A DNA stretch of 64,000 bases. Source: Ptychodera flava (Eukaryota; Hemichordata; Enteropneusta; Ptychoderidae). The stretch covers positions 37,168,866-37,232,865 of the forward strand of contig NC_091936.1 in assembly GCF_041260155.1 (NCBI RefSeq), read 5' to 3'. The translations under genes and the position numbers were made by a program. The notes below the pieces were generated by a model. The model searched no databases, had not been told where the DNA came from, and worked only from the letters and a program-made list of their open reading frames with translations. Of the stretch, positions 50,684-63,329 are shown piece after piece (positions within the stretch are counted from its first letter, which is position 1; each line of letters begins with the position of its first letter).

Positions 50684-50933
50684 TTAAGGGAGGGGGTCGT
50701 CGAAACTGCGATAAAATGTCGTATTGGACTCGTATAACCATTGTAAACACTGTATTCATGATAAGTCGGCAATTGTCTCAAGTTTAAAAACATGTTTGAA
50801 ATGATGACATGTACATCGTAAAATTTAAATATTGACGTGATGCATTTTGATAGTTTTTACGAAATGCATTGTTTGAAAAAACAACAAAGTCGCACGGGAG
50901 CAGCTACGACGACCCCTCCCCCGACTTATCTTA
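50684..50933. repeat. TTAA MITE, family C, second copy
   Basis: It begins TTAAGGGAGGGGGTCGTCG and ends with a worn complement (CGACGACCCCTCCCCC). It shares the AAACATGTTTG and TACATCGTAAAATTTAAAT interior with 40968-41214. Confidence 0.7.
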
Positions 50934-51010
50934 GGGACTTCTCAGTTTCTTCAGCCTGGGGAAGGCCGGTGAATCCATGGGGTCACCCTATTTTTTTACT
51001 TTGATGATGA
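50934..51010. mobile_element. Fragment of PIF/Harbinger-like element end
   Basis: GGGACTTCTCAGTTTCTTCA after TTA, then GCCTGGGG and GGTGAATCCATGG, matches the ends of the 49051-50478 element. The other end was not found in the window. Confidence 0.6.
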
Positions 51011-51552
51011 GGGGGATTACCATGTTTTTGAAATGCTCAACGAAGTTAGGTCGCGGGTTTTTTGAATCACGACACGGAATTATACTTGCCACAAACCAGC
51101 CACAAATTGCATCAGAAACCGGTTGTATGATTGCTTTGAAAATTGATATGCATACTTTGGGGGTCAACTTTAATTGAGTTCCTTCAAATTGTGGTGAAAT
51201 TTTCGACTTTGCTATTTCGGACATTTTGTCTCGTAATTTTGGAGGTCAAAAATGTTTTTCTCTGAAACTGCTTGTTCTATTTTTTTAAACTTGGTATGCA
51301 TGATACCAGTATGCATGAACTCAACTGATCAAATTGTGGTGAAATTTTGATCTTTGTATTTCTGAGGCAATTTTTTTACATTTTAAGCATATATTTGGGG
51401 TCAACTTTAGTCAAGTCCCTTCAAGTTGTGGTGAAATTTTCGCATTATATTTTTTGGGCCTTTCCAATTTTTTCGCCAAAACTAATTTTCTCCAAAATTG
51501 CTGGTTTGATTGCTTTGAAACTTGGTATGCATGTTGCTAGGGGCAACCTTAA

Positions 51553-53008
51553 GGGAGGGTTCATTTATTATGATCTGTGTTGGCCAGCAAATTCTTCCTG
51601 TGCATCTGTCAAAATAAGTGAACCCCCCTACCCATTGCACCAAAAAATTGATGAATGCCCCTTTCAAGATGACAAAATTTTTATAAAACACCCCAATCCC
51701 CATTGTTTCAGTATTGATCCAGTTTTGAATGATAACACTGGGTATTAACGGTGCATATTTAAAGTATGACATAAGTGGAAAAGAGATTTTTTCCAAGATT
51801 CTGCTTCCAGATCTCGTATATACTGTATATAATTTGTCTCGGAAGGTTTAAAAAGTTCTTCATCACTTATGGTCATGCCAATTTCATGGATTACAACATC
51901 ATCATCCTCTTCCTCTGCAAAAAAGCTCTCAATTTGATATGCCACTGTCACTGTCTGTATTTTGAACATTTTCCGAATAATTTATGATCTTTCTCTGAGT
52001 TTCTATCTGTTTCTCTTCTCCCCTGAGTTCATTACAGGTAAATATAAAATGCTTTGATTTTTTTCTCCTTTGTTTCTTTTCGGTGACAAATTGTCATGAA
52101 TTAAAGTATTATTCAAGTATTTTTTAGAACCCCCCCCCCCCCCCCCCCCGCCAAGTCGCTTGGCTTTTCTCGGCAGCAGTTACCGGCCGGTGTGGGCCAT
52201 CGCGTTCATCCCACGATCCATACGACAGCCAACTTCTGGTGTGACAGTCTGCTGTTCTGTTTTAATATTAATTTTATATGCCCACAGATTTGGAGCAAGT
52301 CTAGTATTTGTTCAGTTCTTTACACATAATTGTGTACTTTTCAATAGGCATCGAACCAAAAGCTATATGACCAGTTCAGTGATCCTCCTTGGCCCACACA
52401 ACCTGGTATTTCTGTTGATATACGTTTACCAGGTTGATTGAAAACTCTGTAACATTCAACCATGCACATTCCAACGGGTCTCACTTCCGAGGGAAAATTT
52501 GCATTTTCACAAAGATGCATTTTTTTCAGAGGAAATGCCGCATTTGGAATTCCCTCGTATCACCAAAAATGCCTGGATATGAGGTCATGAAGGGGTCAAA
52601 TAGCCTATTTGCAGGCTTAGGTATACCACCGCTCCTTGAATAAGGAGAAGCAAAGTGAGCTAAAAGTGATCAAGGACATGCTCCCTAGTGGAATACACTT
52701 GCCACAACACCATAATGCTACCTGAAGGTTGAGGATGCTTTACAACGGTATATAGTATATGCACATATTTTACATTTATTGTAAGAGTTATAATACAAAA
52801 AGGTAAATTTATTTCCTATTGCAAATTAACATAAAAAACGCAGTCGTCGAAACTTTTTATTTGTATTCCAGCATTTGTGTTTATTCATTAAGGGACTCCC
52901 TGTGGTGTTTGAAAAATACGTAACCCTTTTGCATTTTTCAAATTTAAGGTGACCCCCCCCCCCCTGGATTTTACTAGCCCTCCCCCGGCCGTAATAACTG
53001 AACGCTCC
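51553..53008. mobile_element. TIR element with poly-C blocks, inserted in the minisatellite
   Basis: The left end GGGAGGGTTCATTTATTA and the right end (minus strand) GGAGCGTTCAGTTATTACGG are imperfect inverted repeats. Minisatellite sequence continues on both sides. Subterminal AGTGAACCCCCCTACCC (51610) and GTGACCCCCCCCCC (52950) blocks resemble the neighbouring elements. It contains a CTAG-ended MITE at 52150-52314 next to a run of about 22 C. No transposase is seen. Confidence 0.6.
52150..52314 (+). repeat. CTAG-ended MITE
   Basis: It carries GTCGCTTGGCTTTTCTCGGC and CCCACGATCCATACGAC, ending CAGATTTGGAGCAAGTCTAG. Its left border merges with a long C run, and the usual CTAGACTGGCCC start is lost. 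Confidence 0.75.
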
Positions 53009-53926
53009 ACAAATGAATGTCTTCAAATTATGATGAAATTTTCATACTTGGGATTTTTTTTTCATTTTGGTCGAAAAATCATCTTCTTTCGCACCGCTTG
53101 TCTCATTACTTTGAAATTTGGTATGCATGTTGCAAGGGGCAAACTTAAATGAGTGTCTCAAATTTTGGCAAAATTTTCAAATTTGCATTTTTGGGACAAT
53201 CTTTCCCATTTTTGATCAAAAAGTGATCATCTTCTCTGAAATCGCTGGTCCGACTTGGTATGCATATTACAGGGGGTAAACTTCGTTACGTTTGTTAAAA
53301 TTGTGGTGAACTTAACATAGAGGTATTTTATGGAAATTGTTTTTCTGTCTGTGAAGCTGAAGGTGAATTGATGTCCTTGCGTCTTGTCATGCGCATATGT
53401 GGAAGTCTAAAACGGCCAGTCCGTTTTACGACGAGCAGCTGTAGCGAAAGTTGTTCTGTGTAGTTAGACTACGATAATGTATTTTTCGGATAATGTATTT
53501 TTAGATTTTTTATTTGTAAACGCTGACGCTCTCATTTTAGCTGTTCTTCTATTCCAAAAAGCACATATAAACCTTTTCCTTGCAGCCTTTTCTGTCTCCT
53601 GATACGTGTAGCAGATCACCCAGCTTTTCTATAAGGATGCCACGCGTAAGATATGTACAGACACCTCGAAGTCATAGTGTTAAACGGAGTAGGGCTGTTC
53701 ACTTTTAATCAAACCTGCAAATACGAGTTTTGAGACGTTATCTGTAATAGGTAAATCGTTGATAGTAGTACTCTGTGTGCAGGAAAGGCGATATGGCAAA
53801 GGCTGAGGCACCAAGCGAAGGACGCCAGGATACAACGTTAACGCTAGAGACAAACATATCGTCCGTAAATCCAATCTGATTGAAATCAGATGTAGAGATG
53901 GTTACTTTTCAACCTTTCAGTAAGCT

Positions 53927-54285
53927 TTAAGGTAAAATGCGCATCGAAAGTGAAAGATTTTAAGTTTTGCTCAATTTTTCCGAAATGAGACTTTCAACCA
54001 TTCTCTTACCAAATCAACAATAAAAAATCTGGGGTCACCGTGTAAAGTTAGGAACTAGCGAAACAAATTGCCCAACATTTTGCAATATTTGAAATTCAAA
54101 ATGGCCGCCATCTCTGTGTGAACTCTATGGGGAAAATTAAATTTTGGATTTTCGAAAAACTAAGACTGTAAAGTTTTTCTTTCTCCAAGAGCTTTAAAAT
54201 GAGCCCCCCACAAGTGGTATATTAGAAAAGAATTGTAGAAATTTGAGAGTCCGAACATCTGTCACCGAGGCGCGTTCTACCTTAA
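53927..54285 (+). repeat. TTAA-flanked MITE, family B (most complete copy)
   Basis: It begins TTAAGGTAAAATGCGCATCG and ends GAGGCGCGTTCTACCTTAA, with TTAA at both ends. It contains AAAATGGCCGCCATC and the ATGAGCCCCCCACAAGTG block. Confidence 0.85.
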
Positions 54286-55572
54286 TACTGTTTGCCATTC
54301 TAGTTAGCTGAAAGTCACTTGAGCTAACGAGTAAAGCAAAGAAAACTGTCACCATCTTTACTCTACCTCATCTACCTTTGCTTTCTGTCTCCGAGGTATA
54401 GGATCGATTGTTGCGCCATAGTCCCAGGCTTCCATTCATGGCTGTGATTGTAGCAATGACAGATATAAGAATGGTTCCACAAGTAACATGGGTAAGTGAT
54501 TTGAGGTTGACCGAATAATGGAAGGCCATAGAAAAATCTGCATGCTATCTAGGTACGATCGTATCGTATTGTTCGCCTTGGGAGGTCAGTAATAAAGTTG
54601 ATGTGAGATTAAATCACTCAGTCATTGCCAAGTTGACTATGGTCGAGTTTCAAGTTGAGCAAAGGAGGCTTTAGTAATATCTAGTCTTCCTACTAAACTC
54701 ATCCACTGCTCCCTGGTAAAATATCTAGCATAGAAAGTGAGCATTAAGTCAGCTCTAAGTAAAACAGAGGATAGGTGGGTGGTCGGGTAAAAACCACCCA
54801 CAAAGAGCTACAGCTATGAGAAAGAGCGACAAGCCTCGGTGGCGGCATGAGATCGATGCTGATTCGTCGAAAGTAACGTCATGTGACCATCTGAGAATGC
54901 ACGATAAAACAATTTCCAAGAGCTTGACCTACATGATTGTAGTCGAGGATTTGCTGGGATAAACCTACGCTGGGTTTCATCAATACGCCACCACACATGA
55001 TAGTATAAAAATCTCAGTGGTCTAACTTAAATGTTTGAAGTAATTTTGCTTTTGATAAATCGTTCATAGATCTTTTGAAAAGATGGGACAAGGGCATCAG
55101 GAAAGTTATCTTCAGCTATATATATCTCAATTTTTACTATAAGGTCTTAGAAATGGCCATTTCAAATGCTTATTGTGTAATCACTACATGTAAGAATTGA
55201 AATTACAAAGCCATTGGATGAGGCACTGTGCAGGTACTTATTTTATTCTTGAGGAGATTGCATACTCACCAGTAACAACAAAACGACATTGTATATCAGT
55301 TTACATTAAACATATGTAAGAAATTATTTGTATTCACATACAACCTGTGTGTGGTTACTCTACTATGACAGACAGATACGCACGCAAAATTGTTGTTACA
55401 TGTAAAATACATTTTATTTGCAATTTACCCACAAAACGAATCATATCCGTGGCACGTCTTATTAGCGTTGCCGGTACTTCCGTGCTGCGCACATCATTGT
55501 ATCTTGCTAAAATGGGTAAATATCACTTGCTACCCAATCGAAAATGTAAAAGTCACGTAAATGAGCTTAAAA
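54286..55572. other. Intergenic, nothing recognised
   Basis: No exon, repeat family or RNA gene could be supported between the family B MITE and the CTAG-ended MITE. Confidence 0.4.
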
Positions 55573-55746
55573 GTAGACTGGCCCCCAGTCGCCTGGCTTT
55601 TCTCGGCAGTTGAGTTACTGGCTGGCCAAGGCGTTCACCCCACGATCTACGCAACAGCCTACCATTAGCGCGACGGTATGCTGATGTTAGTCCTTCAGTT
55701 TATATGTTTTGATACCTTTATGCCCACAGACTTGGAGCAAGTCTAG
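55573..55746 (+). repeat. CTAG-ended MITE (full-length copy)
   Basis: It starts TAGACTGGCCCCCAGTCGCC and ends CACAGACTTGGAGCAAGTCTAG-like. It is 174 bp, lies 200 bases beyond the PCSK9-like stop codon, and includes GGCGTTCACCCCACGATC. Confidence 0.8.
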
Positions 55747-55946
55747 CTTGAAAACATAATCACATACAAATGATTGCATCTGTCCTCTCCCCAAACGATA
55801 AACTGCTGACTTACTCAAAGTATGTCCTTTGACGCGAAAAGGTCACATACAATGCGTAAAAATGTAAATAATCTTATCAATAGTAAGTGCAGAAAAATTG
55901 TTTTCTTAATACTGGTGTGTGAACTCGAGAAAGAAATTGCGCAAAA

Positions 55947-58900
55947 TCATGATTTACAACAAATAGCAACTGCGTAAGTGCCTTCATGGTCCATACCATT
56001 CCTGGCAAAGCACTTGTTGCCAAAGGACTGGGCACCCGATGCGTTGCCACCCCACGTGTAGGAGTTGCAGCCTGTCAAATGCCAGCCACTTTCACAGACT
56101 GCATGGGTCTGGAAGAAGAAAAAAACACAGAAAAAGTGCCGTTAAGGTAGTATGCGCTTCTAAAGTGAAAGATTTAAACTTTTACTCAAACTTTCAACGA
56201 TGAAACAATCAACAATTCTCTTACCAAATAAAAAATAAAAAGTCAGAGCTCATCGTGCAAAGTTTGATAATAGAGAAATAAGTTACCTAACATTACCAAT
56301 AATCTGAGAAATTTGGGAAAATTAAGATTTGCAAAGCTAGCGGTTAATTTTTTTCTTACCAAATGAGCTTTCAAATGAACCAAAACAAGTATTGAGAAAA
56401 ATTGAGGGTCCGAATATTTGTCCTCGAGGCGTATTGTACCTTTAAATCACATCGCTTCTCGTCGTTAACGTTTGCGTCAATTGCGGAGATATTTTTTCGT
56501 TTCTTTGTTATAGTTTGTCAGTTACTTTTTAAAGTTGAAGTTATGGAGCGAGTGGTTTGTCTTTTGCTCAATGTGGTCACTAATTTGCATATAGAAACGC
56601 GATAAATAAAACACGTTATTGCACCAAATGTGACAAGTTGAAAGGCATGTATGTATACGTATTGGTGTCTACTGTTGGTATAGGTGGTACCATTTCATGT
56701 CGCCCAAATGGTCGACATACAATAATATTCTAACAATTCAAAGTGCTTTCGATTTCAGGGAAAGTTATTGTTACTGGAATAGTTATTTTACGTTGTTTTC
56801 CCTGAGTTACAAAAGCGATGCTGCCCCTCAAAGAGAGTAAAATACGGACTGCCTATACTTACCATACTTCCTCTACTTATTGCTGATACGGGAGACCAAA
56901 CCGCTTTGCAATCTAAATTCGTCGCTTTGCAGCATGTAGCCTGGGCTCGAACTCCAACGCCACCCGGTGAATTCTGACCGATACACGTGTGGAATGGAAG
57001 AGAGACGAAAAGAGATATCCGATTGGTTGCTGGCCTGGCCCCGCCAATGATGTGGCCTGTAGTGTAGGCACTGCAACCTATAAGTCAAGATATTAAAAGT
57101 CACTTATATAGGTTAGATACTTCATAGAGCCACAAAATATAATTCTAAAATAACAAGTTAAATATGAATCGTGGACCTCAATATCTAGACCTTTACCTGC
57201 TAAAATATAGCCTTGTCTGCTTCTGCATCTTGTGTGAATTCTTGCATTGTTCCTAGTTGAAGATACCTGTGACGTTTCTGAGTAGCACGTCATTCCGGGC
57301 CACAGGCAACACCTAGCAACCGCGTAGACGCCAAGGCCACTACCGTCACCATTCACCGCCTTGCAAGCGCTGACGCCATTTTCGTTCTGAAATAAGTACA
57401 CAATGGGATGAGATCGATTCAGTCCGCGTTAGATACTCGAACTTGAACTTGTGTATGATTGATTCTTACTGACTTCGAACTACGAAGTTCTGCAAAATCT
57501 ACAAATGGCATGCAAAAATATAAAAGACTATGGGACAACAGAGCTATCAGCAACATGGATAGTGTCAGAAATGCCCAAGGAAATATAATGTTTCATTGAA
57601 TTACTTCTTGATGCAGTGTCAGAGGCACTTTTTACCACTACACAAACAGATGAATTATATTTCCAAAAGTTTGCGAAAAAACGGGCTTCTTCGAGGTTGC
57701 AAAAAAGAATAAACAGCGTCAAGGAAATCCTTTTCTCGCCCGTGTCCGTTAACGAATGTTAAGATACTTGTGTGGGGCAAATTGTGCTTTACTGGTTAAA
57801 CAAATTTATCTGATAGCGACAGATCAAACTGGCAGGAAAATTTGACATCATTTACGAAATGTAGACGACGTGTCCGATGTCAAGCTTGTTTATTTCGCTG
57901 CCATACAACACCAGACGTGATCTGCCAGAAAAAGGGGTTAAGGTGAGAGAAACTGTTGAAAGATTCACCTCTATGTATTCACCGGCCCTGTTGTTGTCAT
58001 TTGCGAGACTGGAGCAGCTCGTCATCGTCTCTCCCTCGGAGCAGGACACCTGGGTGGTGGCACCAGCGAGCCAGTCGGATAGCGGCGACCAGACGGTGCG
58101 GCAGAAAGGGTCTGTGGAAACTAGAGCACAAAGTAAAACAGTATCCGTTAGTCGTTGTCTAACTAGTGCCATGCTTCGGAGCTCGGTCCCCTATGCTCTG
58201 TTTTATTGGATAAAAAAAATGAAAGCTACACCGGAAGAGTGTGAGCATAACATCAAACTGTCCTACATCAACAAAGCCCAGAATTTGACAACTTTCTCTG
58301 CTAACGTGACTATATTTCCGTAAACACGATTAAGTCCGTAGCAGTCACGTCACACGCGCACTTGTAAACTTGTGAGAAGGTTTGCGAGGGAAGAAATATA
58401 TCGAAACAAAAACTGTTGATTCAGTATCTCCTGCTACGTCTCAAATGAAATTGATGAGGTGACATGTTTTTTTTATTTTTTTATTGTTTGATTTTTAGCT
58501 CACAAGATGCATCTACCTATGAGAAAATAAAGGGGAAAAAACACTGAACAATATGCGGCTTTTCTCACTACTCCATCGAAAGTATTGATTGAAGCAATAC
58601 AACTTAATTTATTTGGTAACTAAAGCTTACAATAGGAAGATACTGGAACACACCTGCAAGGTTTGACACCGACGGCATGTACAGCAATTTATTCGGCGTC
58701 AGCGGTTTGGCAACGTCGGGAATGCGTCCAAAGTCTAGCTTGTCCTGCGATGCAAGTTGTATGAGAGTGCTCCTCACCTCTGCTGGGGTGTAAGTCGGGT
58801 GTTTCTGTAACATTATCGCCGCGGCACCTTGAAGGAAGCGAAAATAATGTGTACATTTAAAGTGTCAAGTCTCAAATATTGTTTAATAGCAAATATTAAA

Positions 58901-59618
58901 GGTATGCTGTCGCCAGCTCCAATTTTGCCACAGTTACCAGGGAAAGAGAAAATCTAACCAATCACAGATTTTAAGCGGGTGGCCACTTTTAAAAACAGCG
59001 CTCTCACATGGGCATTTTGAATACCAAGGAACGCCCTTTTGACCATATATGGACATATTTAGATTAAAGGTGGCTTAGTGACGCTGCCACCAGAACCTGT
59101 GACAGTTTACCTGCATCCTCCAGCGTATCAAAATATACAGAAAAACACTTCGTATTATTCCTCTTGGCAAAGAAAGCATGGTGCGTTTTAGGGATCTATT
59201 GTTTGGAATTTGCAAGTGAAAGTGAACGAGATAGAAAGTGAAAGGGTATTTCGACACAAACTTCTGATTGGACGATGGATAAGAAAGTAGCTCAAAATGT
59301 GTGACGTACCAACAACATGGGGCGCTGCCTGTGACGTGCCACTCAACTCGCTATAACAATCGTCACACTGGTTGGACGAGCTACGGATCTGTTGCCCTGG
59401 AGCGAAGATGTCGACACAACCGCCAAAATTTGAGCCATAGCCCTGGAAATCGTATATTGTGTCGTCGTTTTTCGTTCCGCCGACCGTGATGACCTGTAAA
59501 ATGCATTATACATTAACATGTATTATGTAAGCCGACGATGCTGAAATAGTCTGCAAAATTACTCCGGGGCCAACAATTATGCCAACTCCAGTTTACAAGC
59601 TCCCAACTTGTATTTCCC

Positions 59619-59678
<60 letters not shown>

Positions 59679-62600
59679 TCTGTATGAAACACAGTTCCTC
59701 CTTTACACTCGCAAAATAACGTCGAAATGCTATGATTCAACCTGTACATACAGCTTGTCCGTGAAAAATGCCGGCTACTACTGATAAGTCCCGTTAGTGG
59801 AGTGCATATTTCATCGATATCATTGCATATTGTTGATGGTGGATTTTGCTGTCAATGCTAATATTTCGGAGCATAAATAAATTTACTTGTCCTATACAAC
59901 AATTGTGGTGGTGAGTGAGTGAGTTGGGGTTGGGGGATAGGTTATGACGTCATTGGGTATTGTTGTTTCCTTCCGTTGTCCTGTACTGATTCTTGGTGTA
60001 CACTGTTTTTACAACGGTAAACAAACAACACATTGATGCAGTGCTTAGACTTGCTCCAAGTCTGTGGGCATATAAATATCAAAACACAACAAATTGAAGG
60101 AAAGAACTTCAGCAGACTGTCGGGCTAGGTGCTTAGATCGTGGGGTGAATGCCTTGCCCCACTTGGTCGGACAGTAAATGCTCTGATGAGACAAGCCAAG
60201 ACTGGGGGCCAGTCTAGTATTGCTATTGTGATCTAATGAAGCAAGACGCTAGACATAAATGTATTGATTGACCTTCCCTATTTTAATAGGTGAGTGAGTC
60301 AATACCGCAAAACTTCTTGAAGGCAAGCGTTATTTGATTTCATTGACAAGTTGTTTTCGGTAATTTCCTATGTGAGTCAGCTCAGATTTTCGTGAAAAAT
60401 GACGCATTGCCCTATATTTTTACGACACGCATATCAACGTCAGCTTGTTTTTGTATCAAGGAAATCAAAAAAAAAAGATCACGCAGATTTCATACTCTTA
60501 TCTTACCTCCGGTTCAGACGCTGGCGTGAAGTTACAAGCGTCTTTCTTGTAGTTGCCAGCCGCAGCAACGACGACAGCGCCCTCACTCACCAACTGCTTA
60601 GCAGCGGCGTTGACAGTTTTGCTGAACTTTCCGGCCAACGACATACCGACAACAGCCTTCTTGTTGGTATTCTTAAGCTTGTCCGAAATCCAATTCAGTC
60701 CTATTCGTGAGTTTCAAAGAAATATATGTTAACGTCCATTTCTGTCGATGTGCTTGGAAAGTGATGTACTTTATATAGTAAACAACATTTTGGTTTCGTT
60801 CTTGGAATGCTAACTTCGCTGTGTTCGGTAATGAAGGTATTTCAGTTTAAAAACTGCAGGTAACATATGCGATCTCTTCCATGCATGAATTGAAGAAAAA
60901 CTGCCTGTCAACTAACGTGTTCGCACGTTTAGGAAAGAAAATTTGCCCATCTGCTCGCTCAGAAATCGCTTGCGCAAAAAAAAAAAATTATTACGTTTTG
61001 TAGGCTTCCTGAGAATTCCTGTGCGCTGTCATAGGTGGTTATACTCGAGTGCACGTATGCGAAGATAGCCTGTAGTTTCTGAACTGTCAGCAACCACGTG
61101 GATAGTCTTCTATAATTCCCCCTTTTTCTGATAGAGTCGAAATCCCACTAGACTTTTCTATATCAGATATCGGGGTGTTGAGTGTTTCAATTCCGAATGG
61201 CTTACAGCTGTAGTCAATGCTACAGAATTCAGCAGCTTTGTAGGACAAACTCCAATTTTAAAGCAGAAGTCGTTGAAATAAAAACTAGCGGGTCTCACCT
61301 GCAACAACATCCGATGCTTTTCCTTGGCCTACACAATCTAAGACTCGCACACTCACAAGATTTGCCCCTTTGGCTACCCCCGATTTCTTTCCTCCAATGA
61401 TGCCTGCTACGTGCGTTCCGTGACCATCGCAGTCTGCGCCCTGTAGAGGATGGGAAGAGGTATTCGTGTTCGATGTTTTTCAAACGTGTAATGCTGTCAT
61501 TCTACGACGCTCACATTGCACTGTAAACGGGGGAGAGTTGACTTTTCAGATTCTCAGACTCCGATATCAGATTCAGGATCTAAGAAACTTGACATACCTC
61601 ACATTAAAAATAAAACAGTGAACTATCATGCGCAATACAATAAAAAATGAAACATGTTTTTGATACAAAAAGGCATTGCGTACGCTCGAAATCAAACAAA
61701 TGACCATTTCAATCCGTGAATCCGGAACTTAAAAACTTCGACCGCAGTACATTTTGTGGAGAGACTTCACAGTTCACCCTAAAATCATGTCGAACGAAAA
61801 GTAGTTAAATGAGGGCCGTGCGATCTGACTGATGTAGTTCAAGATGAGTGACCCAGACTGTAGCACTATATGCCCTCTATAGGCCGTACATGTTCAGGCC
61901 ATCTTGACCTTCGGCGATTGATAGAGACCGCCAGCATTGTAACAATCTGTCGAATTTGAAAGGGTCTTTATTACATATTTCACATTTCATTGCAGTTCAT
62001 AACTGGTATAGATTGAATATGACTGATTATTGATGTTAGATCTTAGATCTCAGATCTAAATTTTAAGTCTGAGATCTGAGTCTGAGAATCTGAAGAGTCA
62101 ACTACAGCGGTAGGCCTAAACGGTGCGGTATTGCATACTGTTCAAGCCATAGCATCGACTCACGTACAATAATAGCACGCAGCACGGTGTAGAAATCTAT
62201 CATATGGGGTTTCCCATGTAGTAAAAAGGTATCAAAAATGTACACTCGATGTGTCTGTTTATGCTATAAAAATTCTATCCAAAGGTGCCAAGATACCTAA
62301 GATTTTTAAATTCATATAATATTCACGGACACATCATTCGCAATAGGTGTCTTACAATTCCTGTGTGTTGGACATAGGGAATTGGGAATGACGTATTGAA
62401 CAAAGCTTATTCCTGTATTATCTTCTAAATATTTGTTTTGTAAAGTCACGGACCACACTTACGTTGTTTCCATTATCGTTGAAAGCATCGTAACCAGACC
62501 AACTGGCGCGCGGGGTTGCCGCGGTGCCGGTGAACTCCTTATGGGAATATCGAATGCCGGTGTCAACGACATATACATCCACTCCGGATCCCTGCCCTAA

Positions 62601-63275
62601 TGCATTTAAAATAGAAATTGTAATCAGCTGTTATCATTGAACAAAGTACGACCGTCACTTCTGACAACTCCTGCCATTACTGACGCTAACAGTAGGTTTG
62701 CCAATAAGACATAAAGTCTCAAGATGGTGTATTTCATATAAAATACCTCTTACTCAAGAATTCCATCTCGAATAACCAGAATTCAGCACAAAACATAAAT
62801 TAAGTGTTCACTGTTAAGTTTGAAAAGCAGACACTGACTGACTGGCCGGAACTTTTAAAAATAGGCGCGTTGTATACCCACCTTTAGAAAGAAGCCCTGA
62901 CTGGCAGACGAGAAAAAGTTCTATTTTGTGACCTTATTCGACTAGCATGCACACAGGTAGGCCTACGTAAATCAGTCAGTCAGCCCATGCACAAAAGGCC
63001 TCTACAGCCAGTCTTGAGACACTTAGTAGTTGATGAGGTGGATCTGTAAGTCTGTCGACTCGGAAGGTCGTCTGTCAAAGCAGTCAATCGGAGATTTTAA
63101 TAGTCAGTCAGAAAGAGCGATTGAAATTTCTGCCTACTTTACCTGGTGCTGTGAAGTGGTGATCCAACGGGAGACTCGGCTGGTCTACCCTGTCCAGTCC
63201 CCATGGCAACGGATCTTGTTGCTTTGTGAATAGAATGTCCTCCTCGATGTACGCCACGCCCTTTGCGTTACGCAC
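55947..63275 (-). CDS. PCSK9: PCSK9-like secreted subtilisin (proteinase K fold plus Cys/His-rich tail), 10 exons, 5' end missing
   Basis: Exons on the minus strand: 63275-63143, 62596-62463, 61440-61299, 60700-60507, 59493-59310, 58827-58654, 58120-57969, 57386-57197, 57077-56863, 56108-55947 (TGA). Phases agree and give about 559 residues. The first exon holds the end of the inhibitor prodomain (KGVAYIEED) and the start of the protease ([10 protein letters not shown]). The catalytic residues are Asp in [10 protein letters not shown], His in [11 protein letters not shown] and Ser in [11 protein letters not shown]; the oxyanion Asn is in VVAAAGN. After [16 protein letters not shown] come three Cys/His-rich modules: PFCRTVWS with [33 protein letters not shown] with [11 protein letters not shown]; and [17 protein letters not shown] with YAVAICCKS. 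These match the vertebrate PCSK9 C-terminal domain, which sets PCSK9 apart from plain proteinase K proteins. Vertebrate PCSK9 sends LDL receptors for degradation; that role here is unproven. Signal peptide and most of the prodomain lie beyond 64000. Confidence 0.92.
56142..56445 (+). repeat. TTAA-flanked MITE, family B
   Basis: It begins TTAAGGTAGTATGCGCTTC and ends CGAGGCGTATTGTACCTTTAA. It lies in the last intron of the PCSK9-like gene, close to the final exon's acceptor. The middle is shortened relative to the 53927 copy. Confidence 0.8.
58896..59070 (+). repeat. TTAA-flanked MITE, family A
   Basis: It begins TTAAAGGTATGCTGTCGCC and follows the 3170-3357 copy to TGGACATATTTAGATTAAAG. The right terminus is worn. 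It lies in an intron of the PCSK9-like gene. Confidence 0.8.
59620..59678. repeat. (AT)n microsatellite
   Basis: Pure AT dinucleotides, about 58 bp, in an intron of the PCSK9-like gene. Confidence 0.95.
60054..60217 (-). repeat. CTAG-ended MITE
   Basis: Inverted copy: it starts CTTAGACTTGCTCCAAGTCT and ends ACTGGGGGCCAGTCTAG. It lies in an intron of the PCSK9-like gene. Confidence 0.8.
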
Positions 63276-63329
63276 CTGCAATGAGGTAGAGCCAGTACTG
63301 TGAATGCTTTTCTTTCCCCCTATTCTCTT

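Larger units (their letters stand above)
51148..53330 (+). repeat. Diverged minisatellite (about 140-bp unit), split by an insertion
   Basis: Units share TTGGTATGCATGTTGCAAG, GGGGTCAACTTTAATTGAGT, AAATTGTGGTGAAATTTTCG and CTCTGAAATTGCTGG blocks. TATGCAT anchors fall at about 51148, 51293, 51526, 53121 and 53259, spaced 137-145 bases where intact. The array is interrupted by the TIR element at 51553-53008. Non-coding. Confidence 0.7.
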
